DNA of 64,000 bases, taken from assembly GCF_000687995.1 (NCBI RefSeq), contig NZ_JIAC01000001.1:1674001-1738000 (forward strand). The letters run 5' to 3'. Made by a program: the position numbers and the translations under genes. The notes under the pieces were generated by a model. It was not told where the DNA came from, did no database searches, and saw nothing but the letters and a program-made list of their open reading frames with translations. This DNA comes from Selenomonas ruminantium AC2024. Its GTDB lineage: Bacteria; Bacillota; Negativicutes; Selenomonadales; Selenomonadaceae. Below, in pieces: positions 26,248-34,294 of this stretch (the first letter of the stretch is position 1; each line of letters opens with the position of its first letter).

Positions 26248-26808
26248 ATGAGTAAACTTACTTTGGACAGAGCCAAGGAAATCCTGGCAAAGCATACTAC
26301 CGAGGAGCATCTGTTCCATCATGCTGCTGCAGTCAGTGCGGCTATGGGAGCCATGGCAGAAGCCTTTGGCGAAGATAAGGATTATTGGGCTGCTATTGGC
26401 TGGCTTCATGATGTGGATTATGAAAAATTCCCGGATGAGCATTGCCATCATGTAAGGGAATTGTTATCACCGGAAGGTGTGGATGAGGAAGACATCAAAG
26501 CTATTATCACCCATGGATATGAAATTACGACAGATGAGGCAGAACCGACAAGCAATCTGGAAAAAAGCCTCTTCGCCGTGGATGAACTTACGGGGATTAT
26601 ACAGGCATATGCACTCATGCGTCCGGAAAAAATGGAGGGGATGGCTGTTAAATCTCTGAAGAAGAAATATAAGGACAAGAGATTCGCTGCCAAGTGTAAC
26701 CGGGAAATCATTGATAAGGGTGTCGAAAAACTGGGAATGGAGCTCAGTGAGGTTATGAACTACTGCATTAAGGGCATGACTGAACATAGCGATGAGATAG
26801 GTCTGTAA
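26248..26808 (+). CDS. HD-domain phosphohydrolase
   Basis: A 186-residue protein with an HD metal-dependent phosphohydrolase core: the first His in LFHHAAAV near residue 25, the H-D pair in GWLHDVDYEKFPDEH near 51-52, and the distal His and Asp in AIITHGYE and FAVDELTG. The family hydrolyses nucleotides or phosphate esters; a close group is often annotated as hydrolase of unknown substrate. It has its own strong promoter and no same-strand partner. Confidence 0.85.
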   Translation: MSKLTLDRAKEILAKHTTEEHLFHHAAAVSAAMGAMAEAFGEDKDYWAAIGWLHDVDYEKFPDEHCHHVRELLSPEGVDEEDIKAIITHGYEITTDEAEPTSNLEKSLFAVDELTGIIQAYALMRPEKMEGMAVKSLKKKYKDKRFAAKCNREIIDKGVEKLGMELSEVMNYCIKGMTEHSDEIGL

Positions 26809-26886
26809 TATCTTTAATGGTAAAATAACTAATAAATTATACTTAAGTAGTATTGATTTTATATTCATATGATGTATAATATTCTT

Positions 26887-26995
26887 TGTCACTTGGGGAA
26901 GTGATGACACATATGTCTTTTGATACAAGTGTGGGGAAGCTTTGCAGGTTAATTATGCATACGAAAAACGCAGGTCAGAGGCCTGCGTTTTTCGC
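26887..26995 (+). ncRNA. Candidate small RNA
   Basis: A promoter (TTGATT 26853-26858, 16-base spacer, TATAAT 26875-26880) and an intrinsic terminator (26961-26995) bracket about 105 bases with no ribosome site and no closed reading frame. The 5' part has a CACTT-GGGG-AAGTG hairpin at 26891-26904. The unit lies between the HD-domain gene and the 3' end of the AraC regulator gene. I recognise no known RNA family, so this is a prediction from signals only. Confidence 0.4.
26961..26995. terminator. Bidirectional intrinsic terminator
   Basis: CGAAAAACGCAGG pairs with CCTGCGTTTTTCG across a short loop, with A-runs on one side and T-runs on the other. It can end both the plus-strand candidate small RNA and the minus-strand AraC gene. 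Confidence 0.75.
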
Positions 26996-27033
26996 GTATA
27001 TGTATCAATCTTCGTCCCGTCCCAATCATACGA

Positions 27034-27909
27034 CTATTTATTCCGCCATTGGTGAGGTGTTACGCCGTAATGGCGTTTGAAGAGCCTGGCAAAGTATCCG
27101 CTGTCGTTAAAGCCGTTCTCATAGGCGATTGTCTGGATGGAGGCGTTGCTGGCTGTGAGCATTTGCGATGCCTTTTCCAGACGCAGCTGTTGGATAATCT
27201 GTCCGGGTGTTTTCTGGTAGCGTTTCTTGAGCAAGCGGATAATATAGGCTGGATGAAAAGAAAAGTGTTCAGCAATCTCATCCAGACGCAAATCTTCCCG
27301 GTAGTGGTCGTTCAAAAAGGCAAAGATTTCAGCAGCTGGATCATGAGGTTGTTTATCGAGGCTGGATTCTCCAATATAGGTCAGCAGGGTGAAGAAAAGC
27401 TGCTGGAGTTTCAGTTGTGGGATGGTGTTATCTGAGAAGCGCTTGCTGTTTTCCTTGCGGTCAATGCGAACCTGTGTGATTTGCTCCATAATATCCAGCA
27501 TATTCGGCTGAAGCTCTTCCAGTATCGTGCTATATTGTGGCAATGATATATGGAAGGGCTTTTTTTCAAATTGCTGGGAGCTTTTTTGGATGACGTTGGA
27601 ATCGCGCACCGGCGATTCTGTGCAGGAAAAGGTTCCGGTAGTATAAAAATGCAGCCAATGAAAGACTGTTTCTGTGCGGCAGGCTTTGGTACCGCGATGG
27701 AGCCGATTGGGAGGCAGAATCAGGAACTGTCCTGCAGTAACCGTAAAGTTTTGGCCGTTCTCTTCCATAAATAATTCTCCCTGATGGACATAAATCAGGT
27801 CAAAGGTATGGGGGAGGGTGCGCCGTAGGTGACGGTCACCGATGCGGAATGTGGACATACCGCCGACAATCAGATAAGGAAGAGGTGGGCATGGGAATAT
27901 CAGGTACAT
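27034..27909 (-). CDS. AraC-family transcription regulator
   Basis: A 291-residue regulator. The N-terminal half is a cupin-like sugar-sensing domain (LIYVHQGELFMEENGQNFTVTAGQF at about residues 38-62, typical of the AraC arm and barrel). The C-terminal 100 residues hold two helix-turn-helix motifs (LRLDEIAEHFSFHPAYIIRLLKK and ASIQTIAYENGFNDSGYFARLFKRHYG). ATG 27909 follows GGAGG. It is divergent to the GPH symporter and GH127 genes, so it most likely activates them in response to an arabinoside. Repeated WTAGGATAA motifs between the genes are candidate binding sites. Confidence 0.88.
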   Translation of the reverse strand: MYLIFPCPPLPYLIVGGMSTFRIGDRHLRRTLPHTFDLIYVHQGELFMEENGQNFTVTAGQFLILPPNRLHRGTKACRTETVFHWLHFYTTGTFSCTESPVRDSNVIQKSSQQFEKKPFHISLPQYSTILEELQPNMLDIMEQITQVRIDRKENSKRFSDNTIPQLKLQQLFFTLLTYIGESSLDKQPHDPAAEIFAFLNDHYREDLRLDEIAEHFSFHPAYIIRLLKKRYQKTPGQIIQQLRLEKASQMLTASNASIQTIAYENGFNDSGYFARLFKRHYGVTPHQWRNK

Positions 27910-27934
27910 TTAGAATTGCCTCCAGTGGTTAATT

Positions 27935-28052
27935 TTATCCTATATAAGAAGTTGATTTATTAAGCTTCTTATGGTTTTGTTAGGATAATTATAACATATT
28001 TTCTGCGATTTAGTCCAATTTTGTAGTATTTTATAGGATAATATTGTCCTAT
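27935..28052. promoter_or_regulatory. Candidate AraC-type operator with repeated WTAGGATAA
   Basis: The motif occurs three times between the divergent genes: inverted at 27935-27946 (TTATCCTATATA), direct at 27980-27988 and direct at 28032-28041. The last overlaps an inverted repeat ATAGGA-N8-TCCTAT (28033-28052). The symporter promoter downstream has TATAAT at 28095-28100 but no good -35, as expected for an activator-dependent promoter. Confidence 0.5.
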
Positions 28053-28162
28053 GATAGGTAAAGTGTCTGTCTATCCTCGAAAGGCAGATGCGCTTATAAT
28101 AAGAGCGTAGGTTAAATGGACGCGTCAAAATCAATCTGTGAGAATCAGAAGGAGGAGTTTTA

Positions 28163-29503
28163 ATGTCTGGAGATAAGGTCGCGGAGAAAACAGAACTGCG
28201 CAGCCGGTTAAGCTATGCCCTTACTGATGGATGCGGGAATCTGCTGTATTGTATCATTGGTTCCTTCCTGCTTTATTTTTACACGGATGTGTTTGGTTTG
28301 TCCGTAGCGGTAACCGGTACACTGCTGCTGGCTACCAGATTACTGGACGCTATAGATGCTCCCTTGTGGGGATTTATCGTAGACCATACAAAGACGAAAT
28401 ACGGACAGAGCAGACCGTACTTCCTTTGGTTATGCGTGCCCTTTGCAGTATGTATGTGGCTGACTTTTACGACGCCGGATTTAAGCGGTACGGCTAAGAT
28501 AGCGTATGCGGCGGTTACCTATATTGCGGCTGGTGTTATCTATACGGGAATTCAAACGGCCATTACTTCGATTCTGCCGAATTTGTCCCATAACTCGGAG
28601 GAACGGGTGGTTCTTAACACCTTCCGCATGGTTGGCGGAAATGTAGGTGCTTTTATCTGCATGACCTTTACCCTGCCTTTGGTTGCTTACTTTGGCGGTG
28701 GCAATGACCAGCTGGGCTTTTCGATGACGCTGGCATTCTTCGGTGTCATTGCAGCGGTGCTTCTTTTTGTAGCCTTCCGTAATTTGCGGGAAGTAAACGT
28801 AGAAAAGATTAAACGCATTCCCATTAAGGACAGCATCAGGGCCATCAAAGGAAACTGGCCGTGGATGATTCTGGTGTTGGCGAATCTTATCTTCTGGATT
28901 GCTCTTACAATCCGCCAGTCCACGGTGGTTTACTACTGCCAGTATGTGCTGGGGGACAAGGGCATTGCCGCAATGATTAATGGTTTCATGGTCATTCAGG
29001 TACTGGGGATGCTTTCCATTCCCTTCCTGGTTCGTCATACCAGTAAGCATACCACGATGATTATTGGCTTTGTACTGGCCATTTTAGGTCATATCGGTAT
29101 GTATTTTGCGGGTGCGGACTTATCCGTGCTGATTCCCTTCTGGTGCATAAGCTGCATTGGTCAGGGGATTGCCTGCTCCATGCCTTTTGCCATGCTTTCA
29201 GATACTGTGGATTATGGTGAGTGGAAGACAGGTATTCGGGCCAGCGGCTTCCTGACGGCAATCGGTAGTGCTTTTTGTATTAAGGCTGGTTCCGGTATCG
29301 GCGGTTTTATCCCCGCGATGGTTATGGATGCCTTTGGTTATGTGCCGAATGCAGTTCAGTCGGCCACGGCTTTGATGGGCATTCAGGTGGTATTTATCTG
29401 GCTGCCGGCGGCAATTTTTGCCGTAGGTATTGTTCCGATGCTTTTCTACAGTCACTATGAAGCGAAGGAGGAAGAGGTCTTGGAAGCCCTCGCACAGCAA
29501 TGA
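28163..29503 (+). CDS. GPH-family glycoside:cation symporter
   Basis: A 446-residue transporter with 12 hydrophobic spans and features of the glycoside-pentoside-hexuronide family: YALTDGCGNLLYCIIGSFLLYFYTDVFG at the N-terminus (residues 18-45), DAIDAPLWGFIVDHT after span 2, and a WKTG motif near residue 355. It probably brings in the arabinose-containing oligosaccharide cut by the enzyme next door. AAGGAGGAG precedes ATG 28163. Its stop overlaps the GH127 start (ATGATG), so the two are translated together. Confidence 0.88.
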   Translation: MSGDKVAEKTELRSRLSYALTDGCGNLLYCIIGSFLLYFYTDVFGLSVAVTGTLLLATRLLDAIDAPLWGFIVDHTKTKYGQSRPYFLWLCVPFAVCMWLTFTTPDLSGTAKIAYAAVTYIAAGVIYTGIQTAITSILPNLSHNSEERVVLNTFRMVGGNVGAFICMTFTLPLVAYFGGGNDQLGFSMTLAFFGVIAAVLLFVAFRNLREVNVEKIKRIPIKDSIRAIKGNWPWMILVLANLIFWIALTIRQSTVVYYCQYVLGDKGIAAMINGFMVIQVLGMLSIPFLVRHTSKHTTMIIGFVLAILGHIGMYFAGADLSVLIPFWCISCIGQGIACSMPFAMLSDTVDYGEWKTGIRASGFLTAIGSAFCIKAGSGIGGFIPAMVMDAFGYVPNAVQSATALMGIQVVFIWLPAAIFAVGIVPMLFYSHYEAKEEEVLEALAQQ

Positions 29504-31494
29504 TGAAAACTTCAGCAGCAGTAAATCATACCGTATTAGAAGATAATGCGCAGGTAAAAGTTACGGATAAGTTTTGGCTGAACTATATGGAACTTATCCG
29601 CACGGAAATGCTCCCTTATCAGTGGCGGGTGCTCAATGACTTGGAAGACATTGAGATTGCCAAGGAGAGGGATGCAGATTATATTCCTTCGGAAAAGAGT
29701 CATGCAATCGAAAACTTTAAGATTGCCGCAGGCCGCAGTCAGGGACATCATTATGGCATGGTCTTTCAGGATAGTGATGTGTACAAATGGCTCGAAGCCG
29801 CTGCCTATACACTTGCCAGAGTGCCGGAGGACAAAAATCTTCGGGAAGCAGCAGATAGTGTGGTGGAACTCATTGCTGCAGCACAGGAAGATGATGGCTA
29901 TTTAGGCACGTACTTTACCGTGGAGGCACCGGAGCGTAAATTCAAGCGGCTTTATCAGAGCCATGAACTTTATTGTGCCGGACACTTTATCGAGGCCGCC
30001 GTGGCTTATCACAAGGCAACAGGCAATCAGCTGGTATTGGATACGGCCTGCCGTCTGGCAGATTGTCTGGATCGGCATTTTGGTCCAGAGGAGCATAAGA
30101 TTCACGGCTATGACGGCCATGAAGAAATCGAGCTGGCGCTGTTCCGTCTGTATGAAACTGTCGGCAATAAACGCTATCTGGAGCTGGGCAGGTATTTCCT
30201 CTATCAGCGGGGCAAAGACCCGGATTTCTTCCGGAAGCAGTGCCGGGCAGATGAGGATACTTCCGTGCTTATTGAGGGGATGGAAGGCTTCAAGGACAGT
30301 TACTACCAGAACCATAAGCCCATTCTAGAACAGGAAACAGCAGAAGGTCATGCCGTAAGGGTTATGTATATGTGCACGGGGATGGCCATGCTGGCACGAC
30401 TGAAGAATGATGGAAAAATGCGTCAGGCGGCCCAGCGGCTTTGGAAGAATATTACCGAAAAGCGGATGTATATTACTGGGGCTGTGGGTTCAACGGTAAT
30501 TGGGGAAGCCTTTACGGCAGACTATGATTTACCCAATGATTCCATGTATGGGGAAACCTGTGCATCTGTGGGCCTGATGTTCTTTGCCCATAATATGCTA
30601 AAGGATGAAGCTGGTCATGGTGCTTATGCGGATGTTATGGAAAGAGCCTTGTATAATACCGTCCTTTCCGGTATGGCGTTGGATGGCAGGCACTTCTTCT
30701 ATGTAAATCCTTTGGAGGTTGTTCCGGAATTAAGCCGCAAAGACCCCGGCAAGAGTCATATCAAGACTACGCGGCAGGCCTGGTTCGGTTGTGCCTGCTG
30801 CCCTCCGAATCTGGCAAGATTAATCAGTTCCCTGGATGAATATATCTATTCGACAGCAGATGATACCATCTATGTGGATTTGTATGTGGGTTCAGAAGCG
30901 GAGCTGTCTCTGGCAGACAAAAAGGTTGCACTATCCATGACAAGCCAGTTCCCCTGGGAAGGAAATGTCGAGCTGACAACAAAAACGGATGGACGATATG
31001 GTATAGCTCTGCGAATTCCATCTTGGGCTAAGAATTATAAGATTGCCATAAATGGCAGTGTGGTCCATGAAGAAAAGCAGGATGGCTATGTAACGCTGCG
31101 GAGAAACTGGCATAAGGATGACAGGATTACGCTGGAAATTCCCATGGAGGCAACACTTTATCAGGCTGCACCGGAGGTACGGGAAGATATTGGCAGGCTG
31201 GCCGTTCAGAGAGGACCGCTGGTATACTGTGCCGAATCCATTGATAATGGAGATGGCTTGGAACGCATTCGTCTGGTAGATGGCATGGAATTTACCTATG
31301 AATACACCGATAAGCTCTTTAGTGGGGCCGGCATACTGCATACGGATGCGGTAAGAGAGGCCAAGGGCAACAGATTGTATAGCCCTTATGGTAAACCGCG
31401 TTCCCTTCATAGACAGGAACTCAAACTGATTCCCTATTATTGCTGGGGCAATAGGGGCGAAAATGAAATGATGGTATGGCTGTACCATAAATAA
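29500..31494 (+). CDS. GH127 beta-L-arabinofuranosidase
   Basis: A 664-residue glycoside hydrolase of family 127, which removes beta-L-arabinofuranose using a zinc-held cysteine nucleophile. Key residues line up with the characterised Bifidobacterium enzyme: Glu 336 as acid/base in GEAF, Glu 352 and Cys 354 in YGETCASVG, and Cys 433/Cys 434 in GCACCPPN. No signal peptide is seen, so it works in the cytosol on sugar brought in by the GPH symporter. The likely source is plant hydroxyproline-rich glycoprotein or pectin side chains. A terminator at 31522 closes the operon. Confidence 0.9.
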   Translation: MMKTSAAVNHTVLEDNAQVKVTDKFWLNYMELIRTEMLPYQWRVLNDLEDIEIAKERDADYIPSEKSHAIENFKIAAGRSQGHHYGMVFQDSDVYKWLEAAAYTLARVPEDKNLREAADSVVELIAAAQEDDGYLGTYFTVEAPERKFKRLYQSHELYCAGHFIEAAVAYHKATGNQLVLDTACRLADCLDRHFGPEEHKIHGYDGHEEIELALFRLYETVGNKRYLELGRYFLYQRGKDPDFFRKQCRADEDTSVLIEGMEGFKDSYYQNHKPILEQETAEGHAVRVMYMCTGMAMLARLKNDGKMRQAAQRLWKNITEKRMYITGAVGSTVIGEAFTADYDLPNDSMYGETCASVGLMFFAHNMLKDEAGHGAYADVMERALYNTVLSGMALDGRHFFYVNPLEVVPELSRKDPGKSHIKTTRQAWFGCACCPPNLARLISSLDEYIYSTADDTIYVDLYVGSEAELSLADKKVALSMTSQFPWEGNVELTTKTDGRYGIALRIPSWAKNYKIAINGSVVHEEKQDGYVTLRRNWHKDDRITLEIPMEATLYQAAPEVREDIGRLAVQRGPLVYCAESIDNGDGLERIRLVDGMEFTYEYTDKLFSGAGILHTDAVREAKGNRLYSPYGKPRSLHRQELKLIPYYCWGNRGENEMMVWLYHK

Positions 31495-31521
31495 GTGACA
31501 AAGAGGCAAAAATACGCATAA

Positions 31522-31552
31522 GAAAACGCAGGCCGGCGGCCTGCGTTTTTGA
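31522..31552. terminator. Terminator between GH127 and the convergent VirB11-like gene
   Basis: AAAACGCAGGCCG pairs with CGGCCTGCGTTTT almost without a loop beyond GC, and a T-run follows. The A-run on the other side lets it serve the minus-strand gene too. Confidence 0.8.
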
Positions 31553-31567
31553 CGTAGAAGGTAAAAT

Positions 31568-32191
31568 TTACGAAGCAACTTTAATCGAATCGGTCAGAGA
31601 ATCGAAATCACGCAGAATGAACGCGGAAGTCTTTTCATCGAAGCCATCGACAGCTTTGATATGGATTTTGCGATTGTTATGCGAATCAAGTTCTATGTGA
31701 ATCACTAAGTCAATGAGGTGGGGAACCTCGTTGAAGGATGTTTTGGAAAGAAGGGCAAAGCGCATCAGGGCATGGTCTGCATCCGAGCAGGAGGAAAGTC
31801 CGAAGTGCACGTTCTTGCGGCCTCGGCGCAGAGCAAGAAGCAAGGACTTTGAGGTTCCTGCTTCCAATTCGTTGATGACGATTCCGGTTTTGGCAGAGGC
31901 AAGGGCCTGGTTGAAGTCGGATATGGGAGAATTGAAGGTGAAAATCGGATGGATTTTCGCTGACTCGCGGAAGGAGAACTCATTAAAGTTTTGCACCAGT
32001 GCAACATGTCCCCCCATGTGATGCAGTTCGTTGGCGATAGCGTTGAGGAAGGTCGTCTTGCCTACCCCAAGGTTTCCACAGACAATTATGTTCATCCTCT
32101 GCGAGAACGCATGGAATAAAACATCGCGCTGGGACGGCGTGATTACCCGTCTTCCTACATAGGAAGAGATCATATAGCTTGGTACTTTCAA
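31568..32191 (-). CDS. Solitary VirB11/CpaF-like ATPase
   Basis: A 207-residue P-loop ATPase with Walker A GNLGVGKTT (residues 39-47) and a Walker B-like GIVINELEAGTS near 103-114. The arrangement resembles the C-terminal ATPase half of VirB11/CpaF secretion ATPases, but the protein lacks their N-terminal domain and the usual His box is weak. TTG 32191 is preferred because AAAGGAG is nine bases ahead (32201-32207). No pilus or secretion gene is nearby. It may be a stand-alone regulator or a remnant of a secretion locus. Confidence 0.65.
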   Translation of the reverse strand: MKVPSYMISSYVGRRVITPSQRDVLFHAFSQRMNIIVCGNLGVGKTTFLNAIANELHHMGGHVALVQNFNEFSFRESAKIHPIFTFNSPISDFNQALASAKTGIVINELEAGTSKSLLLALRRGRKNVHFGLSSCSDADHALMRFALLSKTSFNEVPHLIDLVIHIELDSHNNRKIHIKAVDGFDEKTSAFILRDFDSLTDSIKVAS

Positions 32192-32322
32192 TTACACATG
32201 CTCCTTTATTAAAAGACCTACAATAAAGATGTTCCTAGTCTACCACAAAAGATTATAGGAGAAAAGTCCTTTTTTGCATTTTGGCAAATAAGTGCATAGC
32301 CTTTTCTTTTGGATGCAGGTAT

Positions 32323-32350
32323 TTTGACGCTTGAAATTGAATTATATAAC
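32323..32350 (+). promoter_or_regulatory. Probable promoter of the thioredoxin/ferredoxin cassette
   Basis: TTGACG at 32323-32328 and TATAAC at 32345-32350 with a 16-base spacer, 45 bases before ATG 32395. The 200-base gap also holds the start of the divergent ATPase gene. Confidence 0.45.
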
Positions 32351-32394
32351 AGAAGATGTAATATTCAGGATGGTGAGTTAGAGGAGGAATTACT

Positions 32395-32937
32395 ATGCAC
32401 AAACTGTTTAGAATCCTATTGATGTCGATGGTAGCATTTTCAAGCATTTTTCTAGCCACGGGCTGTTCGGCTGAAAATGGCAAAGCTGCCCAGGAAACGG
32501 CAAACAGCAACAAGTTCCCGGCGTTCCAGACGGTAGATGTTGCTGGCAATACCGTTACGCAGGATATTTTCAAGGGTAAGAAAATAACGGTCGTAAATAT
32601 CTGGGGAACCTTCTGCCCGCCCTGCATTGAAGAAATGCCGGAGCTGGGACGCTGGGCTGGGGAAATGCCGCAGGATGCGCAGATTATCGGCATTGTATGT
32701 GATGCCAGCGGCCCCAGTGACAAAGAAACCGCGGCAGCTGCTGTCAGAATCTTAAAAGATGCCAATGTCGGTTTTGTAAATATTCTGCCTGATGACAAAG
32801 TGTTAGAGTTCCTGTCAAATATCGAAGCCGTACCTACGACCATTTTTGTGGATTCGAATGGCAATATCATCGGAGAAAAGGTCATTGGTGCTGATGTAGC
32901 GAAGTACAAAGAACAGGTTAAGAGGTATCTCAAGTGA
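32395..32937 (+). CDS. TlpA-like thioredoxin lipoprotein
   Basis: A 180-residue exported thioredoxin. The signal peptide ends in a lipobox LATGC, so Cys 24 should be lipidated and the protein held on the outer face of the cytoplasmic membrane. The redox motif is WGTFCPPC with Cys 74 and Cys 77, and the cis-Pro loop is AVPTTIFVD. RBS GAGGAGG precedes ATG 32395. It overlaps the next tiny gene by four bases and leads a four-gene set of redox proteins. Likely role: thiol-disulfide exchange with a cysteine-bearing partner outside the membrane. Confidence 0.9.
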   Translation: MHKLFRILLMSMVAFSSIFLATGCSAENGKAAQETANSNKFPAFQTVDVAGNTVTQDIFKGKKITVVNIWGTFCPPCIEEMPELGRWAGEMPQDAQIIGIVCDASGPSDKETAAAAVRILKDANVGFVNILPDDKVLEFLSNIEAVPTTIFVDSNGNIIGEKVIGADVAKYKEQVKRYLK

Positions 32938-33074
32938 CCAGATTGGGCAAAATCCGCAGTCTGCTGCTGGCTCTGGCAGTCTGCTGCATACTGTGGGGGC
33001 TATGGCGCGGTGAGGCCCGGATAATTTTGCATAAGGCTGTGCGCGTGTGTATGGAATGTATAGGATTGGGGTGA
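32934..33074 (+). CDS. CD1871A-type small CXXC membrane peptide
   Basis: A 46-residue protein starting at GTG 32934, overlapping the thioredoxin stop. One hydrophobic helix (SLLLALAVCCILWGLW) is followed by a charged segment and a C-terminal V-C-M-E-C motif. This matches the pattern of the CD1871A family of CXXC peptides, which sit beside thioredoxin-like and 4Fe-4S genes; I rely on memory for that name. The C-x2-C could be a substrate of the TlpA-like protein. It is easily missed because of its size. Confidence 0.75.
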   Translation: MTRLGKIRSLLLALAVCCILWGLWRGEARIILHKAVRVCMECIGLG

Positions 33075-33078
33075 GCTG

Positions 33079-33942
33079 ATGAATATCACCCGTTCATGCA
33101 ATCGCCGTTTTGTGCAGCTATTGGCGGCCGTGCTCACCAATCAGGAATTGATGAACTTAACTTCCGGCAGGCTCTACAAGGGCAGTGCCAAGAACTTGTG
33201 CGCGCCGGGGCTCAATTGTTATTCCTGCCCCGCAGCTACTTTGTCCTGTCCTTTGGGGGCGCTGCAGGCAGCCGGCGGGACAGCCGGTTATGGTTTCAGC
33301 TTTTATGTCGGCGGTTTTTTGCTGCTGCTCGGTGTGCTTTGGGGGCGGCTGGCCTGTGGCTTTCTCTGTCCCTTTGGTCTGCTGCAGGATTTGCTGAGCA
33401 AGCTGCCGGTGCAGAAGAGAAAGCTATTCCCGCCGCTGCGCTATGTAAAATACCTGCTGCTCGTGGTCTTTGTCCTGCTATTGCCGGTGCTGCTTCTCAT
33501 GGTTAACGGTGTGGGTGCACCAGCCTTTTGTGAGTATATTTGCCCGGCAGGTACACTGGAAGCTGCTGTGCCATTGCTGTTGACGCATGCGGAGTATCGG
33601 CAGGCGATTGGCGGTTTGTTTGTCTTAAAGTCTGTGATATTGGTCGCGGTGCTCGTCGGCTGCCTGTTTATCAGCCGGTTCTTTTGTAAAATGCTTTGTC
33701 CGCTGGGAGCGATTTATGGTCTGCTGAATCGTGTCAGTATCTGCAGGCTGCATCTGGATGAAAAAAGCTGTGTATCCTGCGGCGCTTGCCGCAAGGTCTG
33801 TCCCATGGATATTGACCCGGTGGTGCAGCTTCATTCTCCTGAGTGTATTTTGTGCGGCCAATGTGTTGAGGCCTGCCCGCAAAAAGCCCTGCATCTGGGG
33901 ATTAAGGCGCCGGCCGCTAAGACTGCTGCAGATACGCATTAA
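33079..33942 (+). CDS. Membrane 4Fe-4S ferredoxin-type protein (NapH/NosR-like)
   Basis: A 287-residue protein with about four to five membrane spans. A cysteine cluster near the N-terminus (LCAPGLNCYSCPAATLSCPLGA) and two C-x3-C-P motifs after spans (CGFLCPFG, CKMLCPLG) are typical of the NapH/4Fe-4S membrane family. Two classic ferredoxin motifs (CVSCGACRKVCPM and CILCGQCVEACPQ) close the protein. It should pass electrons across the membrane to the exported thioredoxin. The start ATG 33079 overlaps nothing but lies four bases after the CXXC peptide stop. Confidence 0.85.
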   Translation: MNITRSCNRRFVQLLAAVLTNQELMNLTSGRLYKGSAKNLCAPGLNCYSCPAATLSCPLGALQAAGGTAGYGFSFYVGGFLLLLGVLWGRLACGFLCPFGLLQDLLSKLPVQKRKLFPPLRYVKYLLLVVFVLLLPVLLLMVNGVGAPAFCEYICPAGTLEAAVPLLLTHAEYRQAIGGLFVLKSVILVAVLVGCLFISRFFCKMLCPLGAIYGLLNRVSICRLHLDEKSCVSCGACRKVCPMDIDPVVQLHSPECILCGQCVEACPQKALHLGIKAPAAKTAADTH

Positions 33943-33966
33943 GATGAAAGATGGGGAGGTATATAT

Positions 33967-34128
33967 ATGAAGCAGAAAATCTGTGCCCTGCTGCTGGCGT
34001 TGCTGGTTATGGCTGCTGCTGTTCCCGCTATGGCGGCAGAGAGTGATAAGCCTGATAACAGCAATTATCAGCAAAGCGATGATGGCTGCAAGGATGGCGT
34101 ATGCCCGTGGAAAAAGGGCGGAAAATAA
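33967..34128 (+). CDS. Small secreted peptide with C-x4-C
   Basis: A 53-residue protein: a clear signal peptide (MKQKICALLLALLVMAAAVP then AMA-A) and a short mature part of about 31 residues, polar, with DDGCKDGVCPWKKGG at its end. ATG 33967 follows GGGGAGG. The two cysteines may be the target of the thioredoxin or carry a metal. It is the last gene before a terminator, so it belongs to the redox cassette. I know no family for it. Confidence 0.65.
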   Translation: MKQKICALLLALLVMAAAVPAMAAESDKPDNSNYQQSDDGCKDGVCPWKKGGK

Positions 34129-34145
34129 GCGTTTCATGGTTTGAA

Positions 34146-34187
34146 AAAGGCGGCCTGCTGACTCGAAAGAGCCGGCAGGCCGCCTTT
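34146..34187 (+). terminator. Terminator closing the redox cassette
   Basis: AAAGGCGGCCTGC (34146-34158) pairs perfectly with GCAGGCCGCCTTT (34175-34187); the loop can pair further through CTC/GAG-like bases. Typical intrinsic terminator, slightly short T-run. Confidence 0.75.
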
Positions 34188-34194
34188 GTGGTAA

Positions 34195-34255
34195 ATTTGA
34201 CATGTCAAATGCGGGCATTGGGCCGTAGACACAGAATTGCAAACAGGAGTATAAT
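34195..34255 (+). promoter_or_regulatory. Helicase promoter with upstream 16-base palindrome
   Basis: ATTTGACATGTCAAAT at 34195-34210 is a perfect 16-base palindrome. A promoter, TAGACA at 34226-34231 and TATAAT at 34250-34255 (18-base spacer), follows and precedes ATG 34295. The palindrome is placed where an activator or repressor could act; it belongs to the TTGACATGTCAA family seen elsewhere in the window. Confidence 0.55.
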
Positions 34256-34294
34256 TATCGGATATGAGAATGAATAAGGAAACGAGAGAGAATA

